The notes under the pieces: generated by a model
Database searches by the model: none
What the model was told of the DNA's origin: nothing
What the model saw: only the letters and a program-made list of their open reading frames with translations
Translations under genes and position numbers: made by a program
Shown: piece after piece, positions 51,301-62,531 of the stretch
How the letters are laid out: the number at the start of each line of letters is the position of its first letter
Position numbering within the stretch: position 1 is the first letter of the stretch
Assembly (NCBI RefSeq): GCF_001039355.2
Contig: NW_019776068.1
Span: 267,569 to 331,568 of the forward strand
Direction of reading: 5' to 3'
Length of the DNA: 64,000 nt
Source of the DNA: Lingula anatina
Lineage: Eukaryota > Brachiopoda > Lingulata > Lingulida > Lingulidae

Positions 51301-53234
51301 ACATGAGTTTTGCTCTGCCGCACATTGCCTTCATCCCCTTTTTTTTAATAAAATGGATCCTCTTCTACAACACTATATCGTAGTATTACCACGATTTTGT
51401 TACGTTGTTCGCGGTGGTGAGGTATATATAATTGATCAACACGAGTCCAGAGTCCGGTTGAATATAGTGGTTTTATTCTTTCCTATTAGATGATTTCTTT
51501 ACACATATATTGCGGAAGGATCTAAAACACGGTGATAGTCTTTCTTCTGTGCTTCTTGAATAGCTGTGAGAAATAGAAGATATCTCTACTGATATTACTG
51601 CTACATGTATTACTGCTAAGTGGTGGGTGTGGACTTTATACACACATGCCACGTGCTATTAATTCAGACAGATTTCCCGAAAGTCACCTACTAGAAACTT
51701 ACACTAATATTTACTTATAGCTTCAGCTTTCATAGTAACAAATACAGAATATACCATAGTTTGATACCTGATACATGTACTTCATTGTGTCGAGTTAGGG
51801 GTTTGCCTATAATTTCTTTTATTATACCTATAACGTTCATCTTTGGGATGCTTGGAGATGGTGCGGTTTGGCAATATTCAGTTTTTCAGGTGTACATGTT
51901 ACATGAGGTGTACACGCTAGCTCTAAACAATAACATTGAAGATATAAATACTACAAAACATAACGAGATAAACTGCATAAATAAAATCGTTATATCAGTA
52001 GCTTTGTTTTTCTTTTGATTTTTTTCGGGGGGGGGGGGGGGTAAAGATTTGTTTTAAACTGTTTAGTTGTTATACAGTTAACCAAGGTTCCTACGCCCGA
52101 TAAGAGTCCTCTCAAACTGATGTATTCAATGGCTGTTACACATGTATATGGTACAGTGGGTAGACATATAGCTGCCTTAGCTGCACCTAAAATAGTATGG
52201 GTCAGACCTGAGCATATTTTCATTTAACATGATCAGCCCAGGCCAGGAAAGGGGGAGTCGAAACCGAATTAAAGAATTATATTCTTCAAATGCTATATAA
52301 TGCTCAGTCTATTAAAAGAAGAAAGCATTTGGTATCAGACCGATGAAACATTTGGAATAGTTAATAAAAATAAAAAAAACCTATAGTACGAGTATACCGC
52401 TTCTTAACATTGTCGATTATTCATATATATACTCTTTTTCTTCTCTGCTTAGTTTAATCGAGTAACAATGATACTAACCGGTCTTGTACAACCTTGTAGA
52501 TCACGAGGTTAATGGCGGAAGACGCATCAGGCATGGTGTTTCTCGTTCGTCCCTGCTAATCTTCCTTGTCGTTTTGTTAAGTGACCTCGTTTAATATATT
52601 TGGATGAAGCGCCCTCTCTCGGGACGAAATGCATTTTGTTTTCAAGGTTAAACTTAAAAGGACCAGAAACATTACTTCAATAAAACCACAAGGGATCTAA
52701 AATTCAATCTTAACTGGACCCAACGCTTGGGAGGATTATATCATTTGGCATGCATCTTGATTATGTCCTGGGTCATGCGTTCGTCACTTTAAATAATTAG
52801 ACATAATTAGAGGTATGTGACTGGAATACTGTGACGGTATCACACAGTTGGCGTCACCTGAACATTGTATGGCTTTCATTACCAATTTGTATTTTGCTCT
52901 GTTCATAACTTGGAATTTTTGCCTATGTATACTTTCGCGTGTATAAATCTACTTTGTCATATTAAATAAAACAAACGCATGCAATCGCCTGTTGAAATGA
53001 TTTTTTGTAACGAGTACAAGCCCTTCGTCAAGCAGGTAGCTTCAGAAAATATCGTCATCGTTTGCGGCCTTTACCTTTCAGAAAATGTAACCTCCACTTT
53101 GATCACGGCTACATATCTAACAATATACACCGATGTACGTTTTTGAAACCAGTTTTCATCAAACTTAAAAATGTGATCTCCACTGGAAATTATTGTTCAA
53201 AATGTTGTTAAGCAGGGTCTGTATTCAGAAAAGC
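51301..53234. other. no gene seen
   Basis: Contains a G run at 52026-52041 and scattered short frames without domain content (for example 51761-52018). Nothing else was recognised. Confidence 0.5.
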
Positions 53235-53575
53235 CCTGTACAAATAAACTCAAACTGAATCTTTCTTTGCATCGGCAGACAATAGCCTCTCTGAGTCAGC
53301 CGGCTTCATGCATGGAATATCCTCTATAGCGGTGTCATAGAGCGGTGTCATAGTATCCTCTATGGGGTTATTTTTTCAAACTATTGTTCAACAAACATAA
53401 ACTGGGGGAACTGACAGCCAAACTAAAGTAGATTCACTAGATTATATAGTCCACATAAAAGATATAGAAGCTTTCAATCCAAGCTTTGTATGCTAGGTCA
53501 TCACTGCTAACAAAAACTGACGCTGAACAAGCGTTGTTATAGCTGCGGCTGTTTGCCTTGCTCTATGGTACATTA
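53235..53575 (+). repeat. dispersed repeat B' (copy of 50960-51300)
   Basis: Same orientation as B, with moderate divergence. It additionally carries a local duplication of AGCGGTGTCATAG (about 53330-53351). Confidence 0.65.
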
Positions 53576-54148
53576 TATGGCCTTCATCTCTCTTTTCTTT
53601 TTGAGACACGGCACCTAAAAATTGGGTTTCTGGGAGTCGAATATCAATTTTCAGATATTTTCATCTACCTAAGTGTAAATATTTTCGGAATTAACAAGTC
53701 TAACAACCAAACTGCAAGCGTATGGGCCTTATTTTTGCTCATTTTTATGAATAAGGTGGAACTTATTAAAAAATGACCAGGTTATCTCGTAATTAGCGCA
53801 AATTGACGCTGCTCAAATTCCGGTATCAATCCAGGAATCGTAATGAATTTGATATGGTATGAAACGTCAATCACTCGTTGTTTCATGCCATATTCCCCTA
53901 TATGACTGCTATTTATAGTATTCGCCCGAAAAGTGGTCAATTCAAGTGAACTTTGAGCTCAATCGGGCTTGCCGATACCTGACGGAAAATATGCATGTCA
54001 ATTTCGAATCTGATTGGATAAGCTTAACCAAGTGACCGCTTCAGGCAGTTCAAAGTCCAAGCAAAGATCGATTGCGTCTTTTCTATTGTGTGAGGCACTT
54101 AGAGAACAATAAAGGTGAATAAAGGTGAATATTTCACGTTTTTTAAGA

Positions 54149-55931
54149 ATGCCTAAGGTTAAAAAAGCTATGCTGAGGCGGAATAAACAACTAGCTGTAG
54201 CTGGTGAGTTACGTAATACACAAAACGAAAGTAAAACGGGGACAGTTGAGGGAACATCGCAAGGGAAGATCTCTCGCTGTCGTAGTACCCTGTATCACTA
54301 GTACTAGTAGTAGCAGTAATTTTGACTCATGTGTTAACAATACTGCCAATACCTCTCAATCAAACACTTGCAGGTCGATTATAGATATTTGCTCAACTTA
54401 ATGACTTTCTGTCTGATTTGTTGTGTCCTCAGTGCTCTACTGACACCCTGAGTGTTAACATAAGTAGGCAGAGCTATGGGTTCAGTAATCCTTCGCAAAT
54501 AAAATGTCACACCCCTGTAAATTCAAGGAGGTATTTTCTAACAGAATAGGAGGATCTACTGTTAGGTTGTGAGGTAATGTTAGGTTTGAGATCAAGGACC
54601 TCAAGGTACTCTCTGTACATGAGTTAGGTGCAGGTTATGCAGCCCTAGAAAAAAATTCTCAGTGTCTTAGGGTATCTAATATGCATCTCAAAAAAATACC
54701 AAAAAACAAACAAAATAGTTTCTCAGTCACATAGCTAAGGGCAGCAAAGTGTTGGAAGAAGAAAGGGAGATGGTAAGATCTGCTTCCATTGAGCTTAATC
54801 CTGATCATGATCCTCACAATCAACTGGATATAGATGGTAAGTTTTGATGGCACTTGGCATAAGAGGGGGTTTACATCTAATTATGGGGTGGGAACATGCA
54901 TTGATGTCCTCACAGGATATGTAATCGATTATGAAGTGCTCTCAAAGTACTGTCATGCATGTGCCATTAGTGAAAATAAATTGAAAACAAAGGTAATAAC
55001 CCAACAGCAGTTTGGTGAATGGATAGAAGAGTATGTCGGTGACCAGTGCTCGAAGAATTTTGGAGACTCTTCTAAGGTCATGGAGCAAGAGGCAGCTCTT
55101 CGGATATGGTAGAGATCTCCGCAATTTGGCTTGAGATATACCAAAATGCTGTAAGATGGAGGTTCTGTGTTCTATATAGCAGTTTGCCATGTCAAACCCT
55201 ATGGAGACCAAGTCACCAAATCCAAGCTAGGATCATGCACCTGGGAGAATGAGCACTGCTCTGCGGGAGATGTCAAAAGAAGTGCGTCTAAAAGGCAGAA
55301 AACCAGGAGCTCTCACACAAGTTTTAAAAATGCCAAAAGCTACAAAATTACTATAGGGGAGCTATTTTGAGTAATCTGCATTACATCATGGCTATAAAGG
55401 ATGTCATATGGGCCGCGATGTTTCACTCTATGTCTACTGATGGTGGCCCACATCACAGCAGGTGTCCCATGGGTGAGGACTCATGGTGTTTTTACAACAG
55501 AGCTATAGCTTAAGGGGATGAACCCCCACCACATGAAGGAAAAAATTCTACCTACATGTCTTATAAATCAGCCCTAGCCCATGTGCCTATTTATAAAAGA
55601 ATGGCCGATGAAAATATGCTAAAAAATGACCCATGAGAAAACCAGTAATGCCAATGAATCTCTAAATAATCTAATCTGGGTTCATTGCCCCCAAACCGTG
55701 TTTGTTGGGAAGAACAGAGTGGACTCTGCAGTTGCCCTAGCTGTTGGTAAGCTCAATAGAGGTAACATGCATCTTGCTCAAGTCATGCTTAACATGGTTG
55801 TAATACCAACAGAAATCTGCATGGCCTCTATGACTAGGGCAGATGAGCTGCGAATGAAAAAGAGCCACTACCGGGCATGCCAGGAGAGGAAAGCCAAGAG
55901 CAAGCACACTATTCGTTCATTATGTAAATAA
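54149..55931 (+). pseudogene. decayed Mutator-like (MULE-type) DDE transposase
   Basis: Broken reading frame of a cut-and-paste transposase. Pieces in order: 54149-54292 (MPKVKKAMLRRNK start, then stop); a Cys-containing middle (LCPQC, about 54424); 54834-55112 with VSFDGTWHKRGFT, GVGTCIDVLTGYVIDYEVLS and a CHAC pair; 55167-55370; and 55640-55931 with NANESLNNLIWVHCPQT and a basic C-terminus. VSFDGTWxKRG (first Asp), the DG region near 55147 and NANESLN (Glu) match the Mutator-like transposases common in invertebrate genomes (DDE triad). Several stops and frameshifts separate the parts, so it is inactive. Terminal inverted repeats were not found by eye. The name rests on motif recognition, not a database search. 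Confidence 0.8.
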
Positions 55932-56500
55932 AACTTTAAAATGTAAAAATCTCGAAATTGCGCTTTTGGTCTGAATCGTAAAATTCATGAGCTAATATCT
56001 TAGAACTGGCTTGTTATGTCTGAATAAAACTTGGGAGCTATGTGTGTTATGCTTCTTTCTTCATTTTGTCAGAAGGAATTTTTATTTGAAAGTAAGGGGT
56101 CAATTTTATAGGTCATTTTGTATCAGTAAGCGCTACAAAAGACATAAAGATTTAAAAAAAATCAATTAATTTTATTATTAATTCAAAATTTGGGAATTTC
56201 TTCTGCCAAAAATTATTTCAAGTTGTTTTCTGCAAAAATAATAAAAAAAAAAAACAACAGAATTTAAAGAGGTGTTATGGTATTTGAGATATAATCATTT
56301 TAATTTTCGTCCCAAAATATGCATACTTTGTATAATTAACCTAATTTGGATATGAAAATGAGCTTTTCAAATTGTTATTTTCAATATTTTTCATCATACC
56401 CTGACATTTGGTAAACATTTTGAGGTGTCTCAGCTAGGTCCAAAAATATCAATTTTAGGTGTAGAGTCTCACCTTAACAATAATACATTCTATCATCTAT
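55932..56500. other. AT-rich flank of the transposase pseudogene
   Basis: No coding potential; A and T runs. Possibly the 3' non-coding end of the MULE copy, but no inverted repeat partner was found near its 5' end. Confidence 0.4.
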
Positions 56501-57110
56501 TGGAGTTCTCTATCACAATAAATCGTCATAGTTCATTTAAATGAGCAGCAAGATGAATGCTGTTTCGAAGGTTATCGTCCCACCTACCCGATAATGTCAC
56601 CACATGATCTTGGCTTTGACCCTCGTGTTCCTTAGTTTACTTCTAATTTAAAGCAGCAAATGTTACACTGCATACAGCTGCTGTAAAAAATAAACGCCGC
56701 AAAGTCCATATGGTTGTGGTTCACTCCTTTATATGTGCTCTCGATCTGAAAACAATTTTGATACACTTAATCATCTCTCATTTTGTCTGGTCAGCTAGAA
56801 CTATCAGAACTAAGTTACTAGTAAGTAGGAAGTGTAGTGAGACCTCTTCTGATTTGTATGAATACTTTAAATGGGTTGTGGAAGAAATAATATGCTTCCA
56901 CAGGACTGACTTCCACACACACAGTGATACTCAGCTGTGAAATTAGAAACCAGAAATGTCCTAAATAATAAAAAAAATTGCAAAACTATATCTTCGATCT
57001 CAGGGCCTGTCATGCAAGTTGCTTTGACACACCTGTACTCATACATGCAAGCGGTCGGGTTTGCAGTGCGTAAAATAAGGTTAGCAGTGTTTTACAAAAT
57101 TGTTAATTTG
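56501..57110 (+). repeat. dispersed repeat A' (copy of repeat A without the LINE insertion)
   Basis: Direct, diverged copy of 49587-50720, continuous across the site where A carries a LINE fragment (AGGAAGTGTAGTGAGACCTC here, against TGTATTGAGATC before the insertion in A). Confidence 0.65.
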
Positions 57111-57190
57111 TGCCAAAATGGTGCCAAAAAGACAAACATTGCAGGATAGATTATTGTGTCACACGGAACGGTCCGCACAGGGGGTTGNGT

Positions 57191-57342
57191 AGGCTTGGGT
57201 GTACATGAGAACACACCTCACTCGTCCTGATAGCCGGAGTCACCTCAGATGCACACTGCACCACGAGGCACTTGATACAAGAGATAGCAGAACTGAAGTA
57301 GTTAATTAATCAATGCGCTGATTGTCTGTGAAGTTATTCTAA
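57191..57342 (+). repeat. 150-bp direct repeat, copy 1 (empty site for the MITE)
   Basis: Begins GCTTGGGTGTACATGAGAAC, three bases after a single N at 57188, and ends GTGAAGTTATTCTAAG followed by TAGGGAC. It is repeated at 57537-57686. Here the TTATTCTAAG end is uninterrupted. Confidence 0.85.
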
Positions 57343-57536
57343 GTAGGGACTTCGATAACATTTTGTTCAAGGAGATGTTGTTTACAACTCAATACAAGGA
57401 CAAGAGAATGCCAATGATTGAGCAGTTATTACCTTCCCCGCCCGACACTACCATTGAATAACATCTCATTTAACGGGGTTTTGGAACTTTCCAAATACCT
57501 TCAAACTATGGTTCTTTAATTTTGCACTAACTGTAG

Positions 57537-57686
57537 ACTTGGGTGTATGTGAGAACACACCTCACTCGTCCTGATAGCTGGAGTCACCTGAGCTGTACTC
57601 CGCACCACGAGGCACTCGTTACAAGAGATAGCAGAACTGGGCTAGTTAATTAAACCAGACGTTGATTGTCTGTGAAGTTATTCTAA
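57537..57686 (+). repeat. 150-bp direct repeat, copy 2 (interrupted by the MITE)
   Basis: Same sequence as 57191-57342, but at its end TTATTCTAA runs straight into GGCTTCGTTC of the foldback MITE. This shows the insertion point and agrees with TAA as the target. Confidence 0.85.
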
Positions 57687-57753
57687 GGCTTCGTTCACAT
57701 GCAATGTCTATTTTCTAAATTCTATTTTCTATTCGCGCTATCTTATGATCACG
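57687..57753 (+). mobile_element. left 67 bp of the foldback MITE, truncated at a LINE junction
   Basis: Matches the left arm of the 25176-25442 element from GGCTTCG to GATCACG without a visible difference, then stops abruptly at ATCGGGTTGTGACG, where the LINE sequence appears to begin. It is preceded by TAA (57684-57686). Confidence 0.8.
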
Positions 57754-57915
57754 ATCGGGTTGTGACGTCACGAGATGTAATGGTCACAGATTAGGGAGGC
57801 TCGGACGTTAGAGTGTCTTTCTTTAGTTTGGCTGCTGCTTAGTGAAATTTGTTGTCTCGACATATCTTATAAAGTCTCCTAGCAGTGTCTGTACGCAGGT
57901 GGATGTAAGCAAAAG
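57754..57915 (+). promoter_or_regulatory. presumed LINE 5' untranslated region with CRE-like TGACGTCA
   Basis: The sequence between the MITE fragment and ORF1. A perfect TGACGTCA palindrome at 57763-57770, ten bases into the presumed element, could be part of an internal promoter. This is inference from position only. Confidence 0.4.
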
Positions 57916-58887
57916 ATGGCACAGTCTGCTATTACTAGTTTCCTAACGGGCACCAGGGAGAGGACTGGGATTGACATCCAAGATGGAGGAATATATGATG
58001 ACGACGACCAGTCAAGCCCCGTACAGCCTCCTGGTAAAAGAGGTAGGCCAAATACGCCTGAAAATAGGACTGTGTCTTCTGATGCCTTTTCTAATGATCC
58101 CGACCCGAATCTTCTTAACTTTCTAAGCCAGTTTGAATCACGAATGAAAGACATGCTCACTGATTTCGAGAAACATTTGGATGAGAAAATGAAATCTGTC
58201 GATGTGAAAATTCGAGCGGCAATAAATGAGGCCATTACATCTAAAATAGCTCCCATCAAATCCGAGCTTGCCGAAATTAATGCGGAGCTGCAGGACGAAC
58301 TTAGCTTGTTACGAGCAGAAAATCTGAAAATAAAAGAGGATCTAAATCAAGTAACACTTCTTGCTAATCAGAACTCTCAGTATTCGAGACGCTTACAGCT
58401 AAGATTTTCCGGGGTCCCCTTAAGTGAAATGGAGAAAAAAGAGCCTTTCAATGTGAAGCATTGCATCTCCAGCTTGGTGAAAACTTTATCTGACACACCG
58501 ATTCATCCAAAACTTGTCAGCGATGATATAGAAACGGCGCATAGGCTACCTCAACATAAGAGGGCAGATCAAAGCCAAATTATAATTAGGCTGAAGTCTA
58601 AAGCTGTCCGTGATGACTTTATTGGAAATAGATTTCTGTTGAAAGGGACCGGGATCCGTGTCTATGAAGATTTAAGCCCAATGAATCGTGGTCTTTTAAG
58701 AAGACTGACGGATCACGGTTCGATCTCTAATTGTTGGTCAGACAGAGGGAAAATTCTTGGGAAAACCAAAAACGGAGTCATTCGTGTCTTCCAAGTAACT
58801 GACGACATTGACAATATTATCACCGACATGGAAAATGCCCCTGCCAAACCACCCGTAATTCGTAAACCACGCAAGCAAGTGGTGTGA
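57916..58887 (+). CDS. LINE ORF1 protein (coiled coil plus RRM-like RNA-binding domain)
   Basis: Intact 323-residue frame. Residues 1-60 are polar and disordered (IYDDDDQSS, KRGRP). About 68-155 is heptad-rich and likely a coiled coil (FESRMKDMLTDFEKHLDEKM, then LSLLRAENLKIKEDL). From about 158, RRLQLRFSGVPLSE starts an RRM-like fold, followed by DIETAHRLPQ, QIIIRLKSKAVRDDF and IRVYEDLSPMNR, which is the usual layout of the nucleic-acid-binding ORF1 in animal L1/CR1-like LINEs (Transposase_22 type). ORF1 proteins coat LINE RNA in the retrotransposition particle. No stop or frameshift is seen, which suggests a young copy. It probably pairs with ORF2 at 62532-64000, with a DNA element inserted between them. 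Confidence 0.85.
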   Translation: MAQSAITSFLTGTRERTGIDIQDGGIYDDDDQSSPVQPPGKRGRPNTPENRTVSSDAFSNDPDPNLLNFLSQFESRMKDMLTDFEKHLDEKMKSVDVKIRAAINEAITSKIAPIKSELAEINAELQDELSLLRAENLKIKEDLNQVTLLANQNSQYSRRLQLRFSGVPLSEMEKKEPFNVKHCISSLVKTLSDTPIHPKLVSDDIETAHRLPQHKRADQSQIIIRLKSKAVRDDFIGNRFLLKGTGIRVYEDLSPMNRGLLRRLTDHGSISNCWSDRGKILGKTKNGVIRVFQVTDDIDNIITDMENAPAKPPVIRKPRKQVV

Positions 58888-59120
58888 GTAGCCGTCGTGC
58901 AGTCTTTTGTGTGCTTTCAATTTGCCACTGAACAACAGTCAACGTAGCTAGCTATACAACATCACTACTTAGTCAAGCTTGTGTGCTTCCATTTGTCACT
59001 AAAGAACAGCCAAGTTAGTCAGCTATATCACATCTTTTTAGCCAAGCATGTAAACATCTACACGACTGATCGGTTATCTTGTTACCACATGGAGAATGTA
59101 ACTATGGAGTTGTCTCTCTA

Positions 59121-61870
59121 TATGGGCATTTTTACAATCCTGGGCACTTTTCAGATTTTCCCACATATTGCTAATTAACAAATTACATACATATGATCAA
59201 AGAATTCTTTAATCACTATGTTAGAGAATGGTGTAAGTGAAGATAAACAATGAAAATGGAAACCAAATATCACCACCGAGTCCAAAGTTATGCTAAAGCA
59301 AAGCCCGAAAAATGACCAAAAATTTTTCCCGTTTTAGTCATATGAAATAAAAAGCATTCTGAAATAAATTAAAACAGTGTTTGACATTGCATTTTTTTGG
59401 ATTATAAAACACTCAGTAGTATGGTGGAAGCAAAAAAGTTTAAATATTAACAGGAGAGAGGTGTATCCTAGAAAAAAAGTCTTTTAATGGCATGCTGGTA
59501 TTTCCGTTAAACGAAATGTCCATTCCGAAACAAAAATAAATTACTTTCAGAAAATATATCATAAAACATACAGTATAATTAACCATTCTAATCATTATTT
59601 GGATGTATTGGTATTGTTTGTATCAAATAATGAAATCTGCGCGATGATTCTGGAGCTTGACATGGAGTGCAAAATAACCCTACCGTGTTTTTCCGTTAAA
59701 TTTGTCCATTCCGAAACATTGGGTTTCTCTTACATAAAAAGAACATGTTGACACCTAGCCTGTAACAATATATATTTCTCTAAAGCCCAGGACATGTGAT
59801 ATTTATTTTTATATAAGAAAAATCCAGTGCACAGAAACCCATTTAACTGTGGCCTTTTTTGAGATGCTTGTTAAAAATTGTCCATTCCGAAACAAAGTAC
59901 CTTTACAGTGCCAATGTTATAATTCTGTCTTTAATGCTGTATGTTTCACTTGACATGAGCAAATCACTGTTAGAGCATCATGCATATGACATTAAAATAA
60001 TAGAAAAACATTTCTTCAATGGCATCTTTTTAAATTTCTATATACAGGTATATCCTCAACAAAAAAATTCATTTTTGCAAGTCAGCATCTTTTCTTTGGA
60101 TCTACTAGAACTTCCATTGCATATTTTCCCTAAGTTCATGTATTTCAAAGTTAAATTAACAATTAATTGAAGAGATTATATCAGTATAAATAGAAATAAA
60201 GGCAATTTGGATGCTTTGTATCGGAAAGGACATTTTTTAACACATTGTCTAAAACACTTGTTTACTCTTTGGTCTGCTCATCTATTTATTATTCATGAGG
60301 AAGAGGATGATGGGAAGCACATCAAATTTATGTAGAATATAATTTTGAATAATATAGCTTACCTTATTTTAAATATTGCTTACTTATGATGTACATAAAA
60401 GTAATCGAAAATAGTTATGAGGCTACACATGTTAAAGTTGCGAGAGTCAGTTCACTGGCAGGGTTTACAAAGGCGCTTGCAGGCAGACACAGGTTATAAT
60501 TAACTTCCTGTGATTATTTATAATATATACATACATCATGATATATCATTTAAGCAATTTCGTAAATGTTAAATAAATGTCTATTCCGAAACACAGGACA
60601 TGGAGATGATGCCTAAAAGGACATATTTAAAAATGTAATTACTAAATTTAAACCTGACCTTGTCAAATAATATTTTATACAGCTATGAGCTGTATCAAAA
60701 GGAAGTAGAATAGGGTATAATGGAGTGTAGAAGACTCTATTTCATGTCATGATCAAATACTAAGGGAGTAACATTTCAAAAAAGAATCAAAAACTATCCA
60801 AAATGACCAATTAATGTAATAAAAACAGTTCAGTTTTAATTTAGTTGACTCATATTTTGTCCAATGATTGCTTCACCTGTACCTTGTAAACCAACATACT
60901 ATGAGATCTTAAGGCAATTTCATAAATGTTAAATAAATGTCCATTCCGAAACAAGGACATGTCCAAAAGGACATATTTTAAAACATGTCTTTACTGTTGG
61001 TAAATCTGACATTGTCAAATAATATTTCATACAGCTATGAACTGTAACAAAAGAAACTGGAATAAGGTATAATGGCATAAAGAATACCTGGAATATATTT
61101 CAGAATCAATATTTAATAAAATAAACTTCCACTAATGAATTACTAGTACAGAATAGACAAAACAAGCACAAAATGTAAGAAAAAGACTTCAATTTTAGTT
61201 CAGCTTCCACCTATTTTGCCCAGTTATTCATAGACTTCACCTAAAACTTATAAACTCAAATACTACAATATATTAAAACAATATCATAAATGTTTAAAAA
61301 AATGTCCTTTCCAAAACAGGGATGTTTCGGAAAGGACATTTATTTTAACATGACACTGCAATTAGCACACATGTCTGTGCAAAATAATATTTTACACAAT
61401 CATGAAGCATAACATAAAGAACTAATGCAAGGTAAAGTGAAGTACGGAAGTCCTCAGAATATCTCAGAATCAAAAACTTCATGGAGTCACATTTAAGACT
61501 GAAACAGGAAAATTACAAAATGTCATTGATTCATCAAATTTTGGATATTTTCATCCATTTTTTTTTGCAAATACATAAAAGAGCAATACTCTCTGAGTAA
61601 AACTAAGTGGTTTTTTTGAGATCAATACCTTAAATTATCATAAAAGTCACACACTTCAAGGTTTTGCTTATGAAAATTGATTGAAAATGATTTTCAAAAT
61701 TCAAATAATCATATCTTTATACATACACAAGGTTTTATCTCGGGATTGTCATTTCTTATACCCTTCAGGTCTATACTTTCAAGAAAAGTACAAATTTCAA
61801 CACAATAATGACTTCTATTTTTGACCCTTGGTGGGAAAAAAAGGAGCCCAGGATTGTAAAAATGCCCATA
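59121..61870. mobile_element. 2,750-bp non-autonomous DNA element, perfect 25-bp TIRs, TA target duplication
   Basis: 59121-59145 (starting TATGGGCATTTTT) and 61846-61870 are exact reverse complements over all 25 bases, and weaker complementarity continues inward (TTTTCCCACA against its complement). TA flanks both ends (59119-59120 and 61871-61872). The inside has no long frame, but carries repeated AATGTCCATTCCGAAAC cores. Terminal repeats plus a TA duplication fit the IS630/Tc1/mariner group, although the TIR sequence itself is not one I recognise. It lies in the spacer between LINE ORF1 and ORF2 and so is probably nested in the LINE. Confidence 0.82.
59515..61340. repeat. internal repeats of the TIR element with AATGTCCATTCCGAAAC core
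   Basis: Direct cores at 59515, 59701, 59877, 60576, 60936 and 61301; inverted cores at about 60218 and 61324. The last three direct cores lie in clearly homologous units of about 360-365 bp, with shared flanks such as GCAATTTC(G/A)TAAATGTTAAATA and TGTCAAATAATATTT(T/C)ATACAGC. Earlier spacings are 186, 176, 341 and 358 bp, that is roughly multiples of 180. The first two cores also share a preceding TTTCCGTTAAA. Confidence 0.85.
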
Positions 61871-61872
61871 TA

Positions 61873-62531
61873 GCCAGTCAGAAAATACAAAATTTTAATC
61901 TGAGGTGTAACTGACCAAACATTTATTGGTGATTATCCTCGATGAGCTTTAGTTTGATTTTATGTAGGTTTTAGAGTCATGTCTCTATTAATCAATGGAT
62001 AAATGCATATTTAAGCTGGTGTGTAACTAGAAAAATGTCAATTTAATTACACGATACCTGGCTCATAATGGATGAGACACCAAACGATGGTTAAGATGGA
62101 TGACTTACTGTTATCAACTTCTGATGACCATTATCTGTTTTATGATGGACGAAATAGTAATCAATAACTGGTCCAGATGACATAAGTAAGCACATGCAAG
62201 CCTTGCACATCAATGACCTTACTAATGGAGATTGGTAGAAAACTTACAGCCGTATTTAATTCCGAAGCCATCCCAAACCTTGCCTTTTCTTTTCACCGTG
62301 CCATCTCAATCTACACTATACGACCTGTCAAGAGTATTATCTATTCTGTTTTGTTCTTTCCCATTTATATAACCATGTTCTTTAACTGTTTTATATGTTG
62401 TGAAGGGGAGCCGGAGGAGGGACTTGGCATGGGGATCAGGGGGGATGTATCGTGGGAGGTGTACCATCTAAATGGGGATTAGCTTGATGCAGTGGAGGGT
62501 GACGGTTGGTTGTTTCTGCTGTCTCAAAGGT
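61873..62531 (+). other. LINE inter-ORF spacer, right part
   Basis: Sequence between the TIR element and ORF2. The frame 62213-62482 (89 codons) has no recognisable content. With 58888-59120 this would give an uninterrupted ORF1-ORF2 spacer of roughly 0.9 kb. The ORF2 frame is closed upstream by TAA at 62469-62471. Confidence 0.5.

Noticed and set aside
59515-61340. CRISPR-like array because of regularly spaced 17-bp repeats
   Set aside because: Spacers are 180-360 bp, repeats occur in both orientations, the flanks are homologous to each other, and the locus is in an animal genome inside a TIR element.
62213-62482. 89-codon frame before LINE ORF2 as a third LINE protein
   Set aside because: No motif; it lies in the inter-ORF spacer and in a different frame. 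The ORF2 frame is clearly separate and closed by TAA at 62469.
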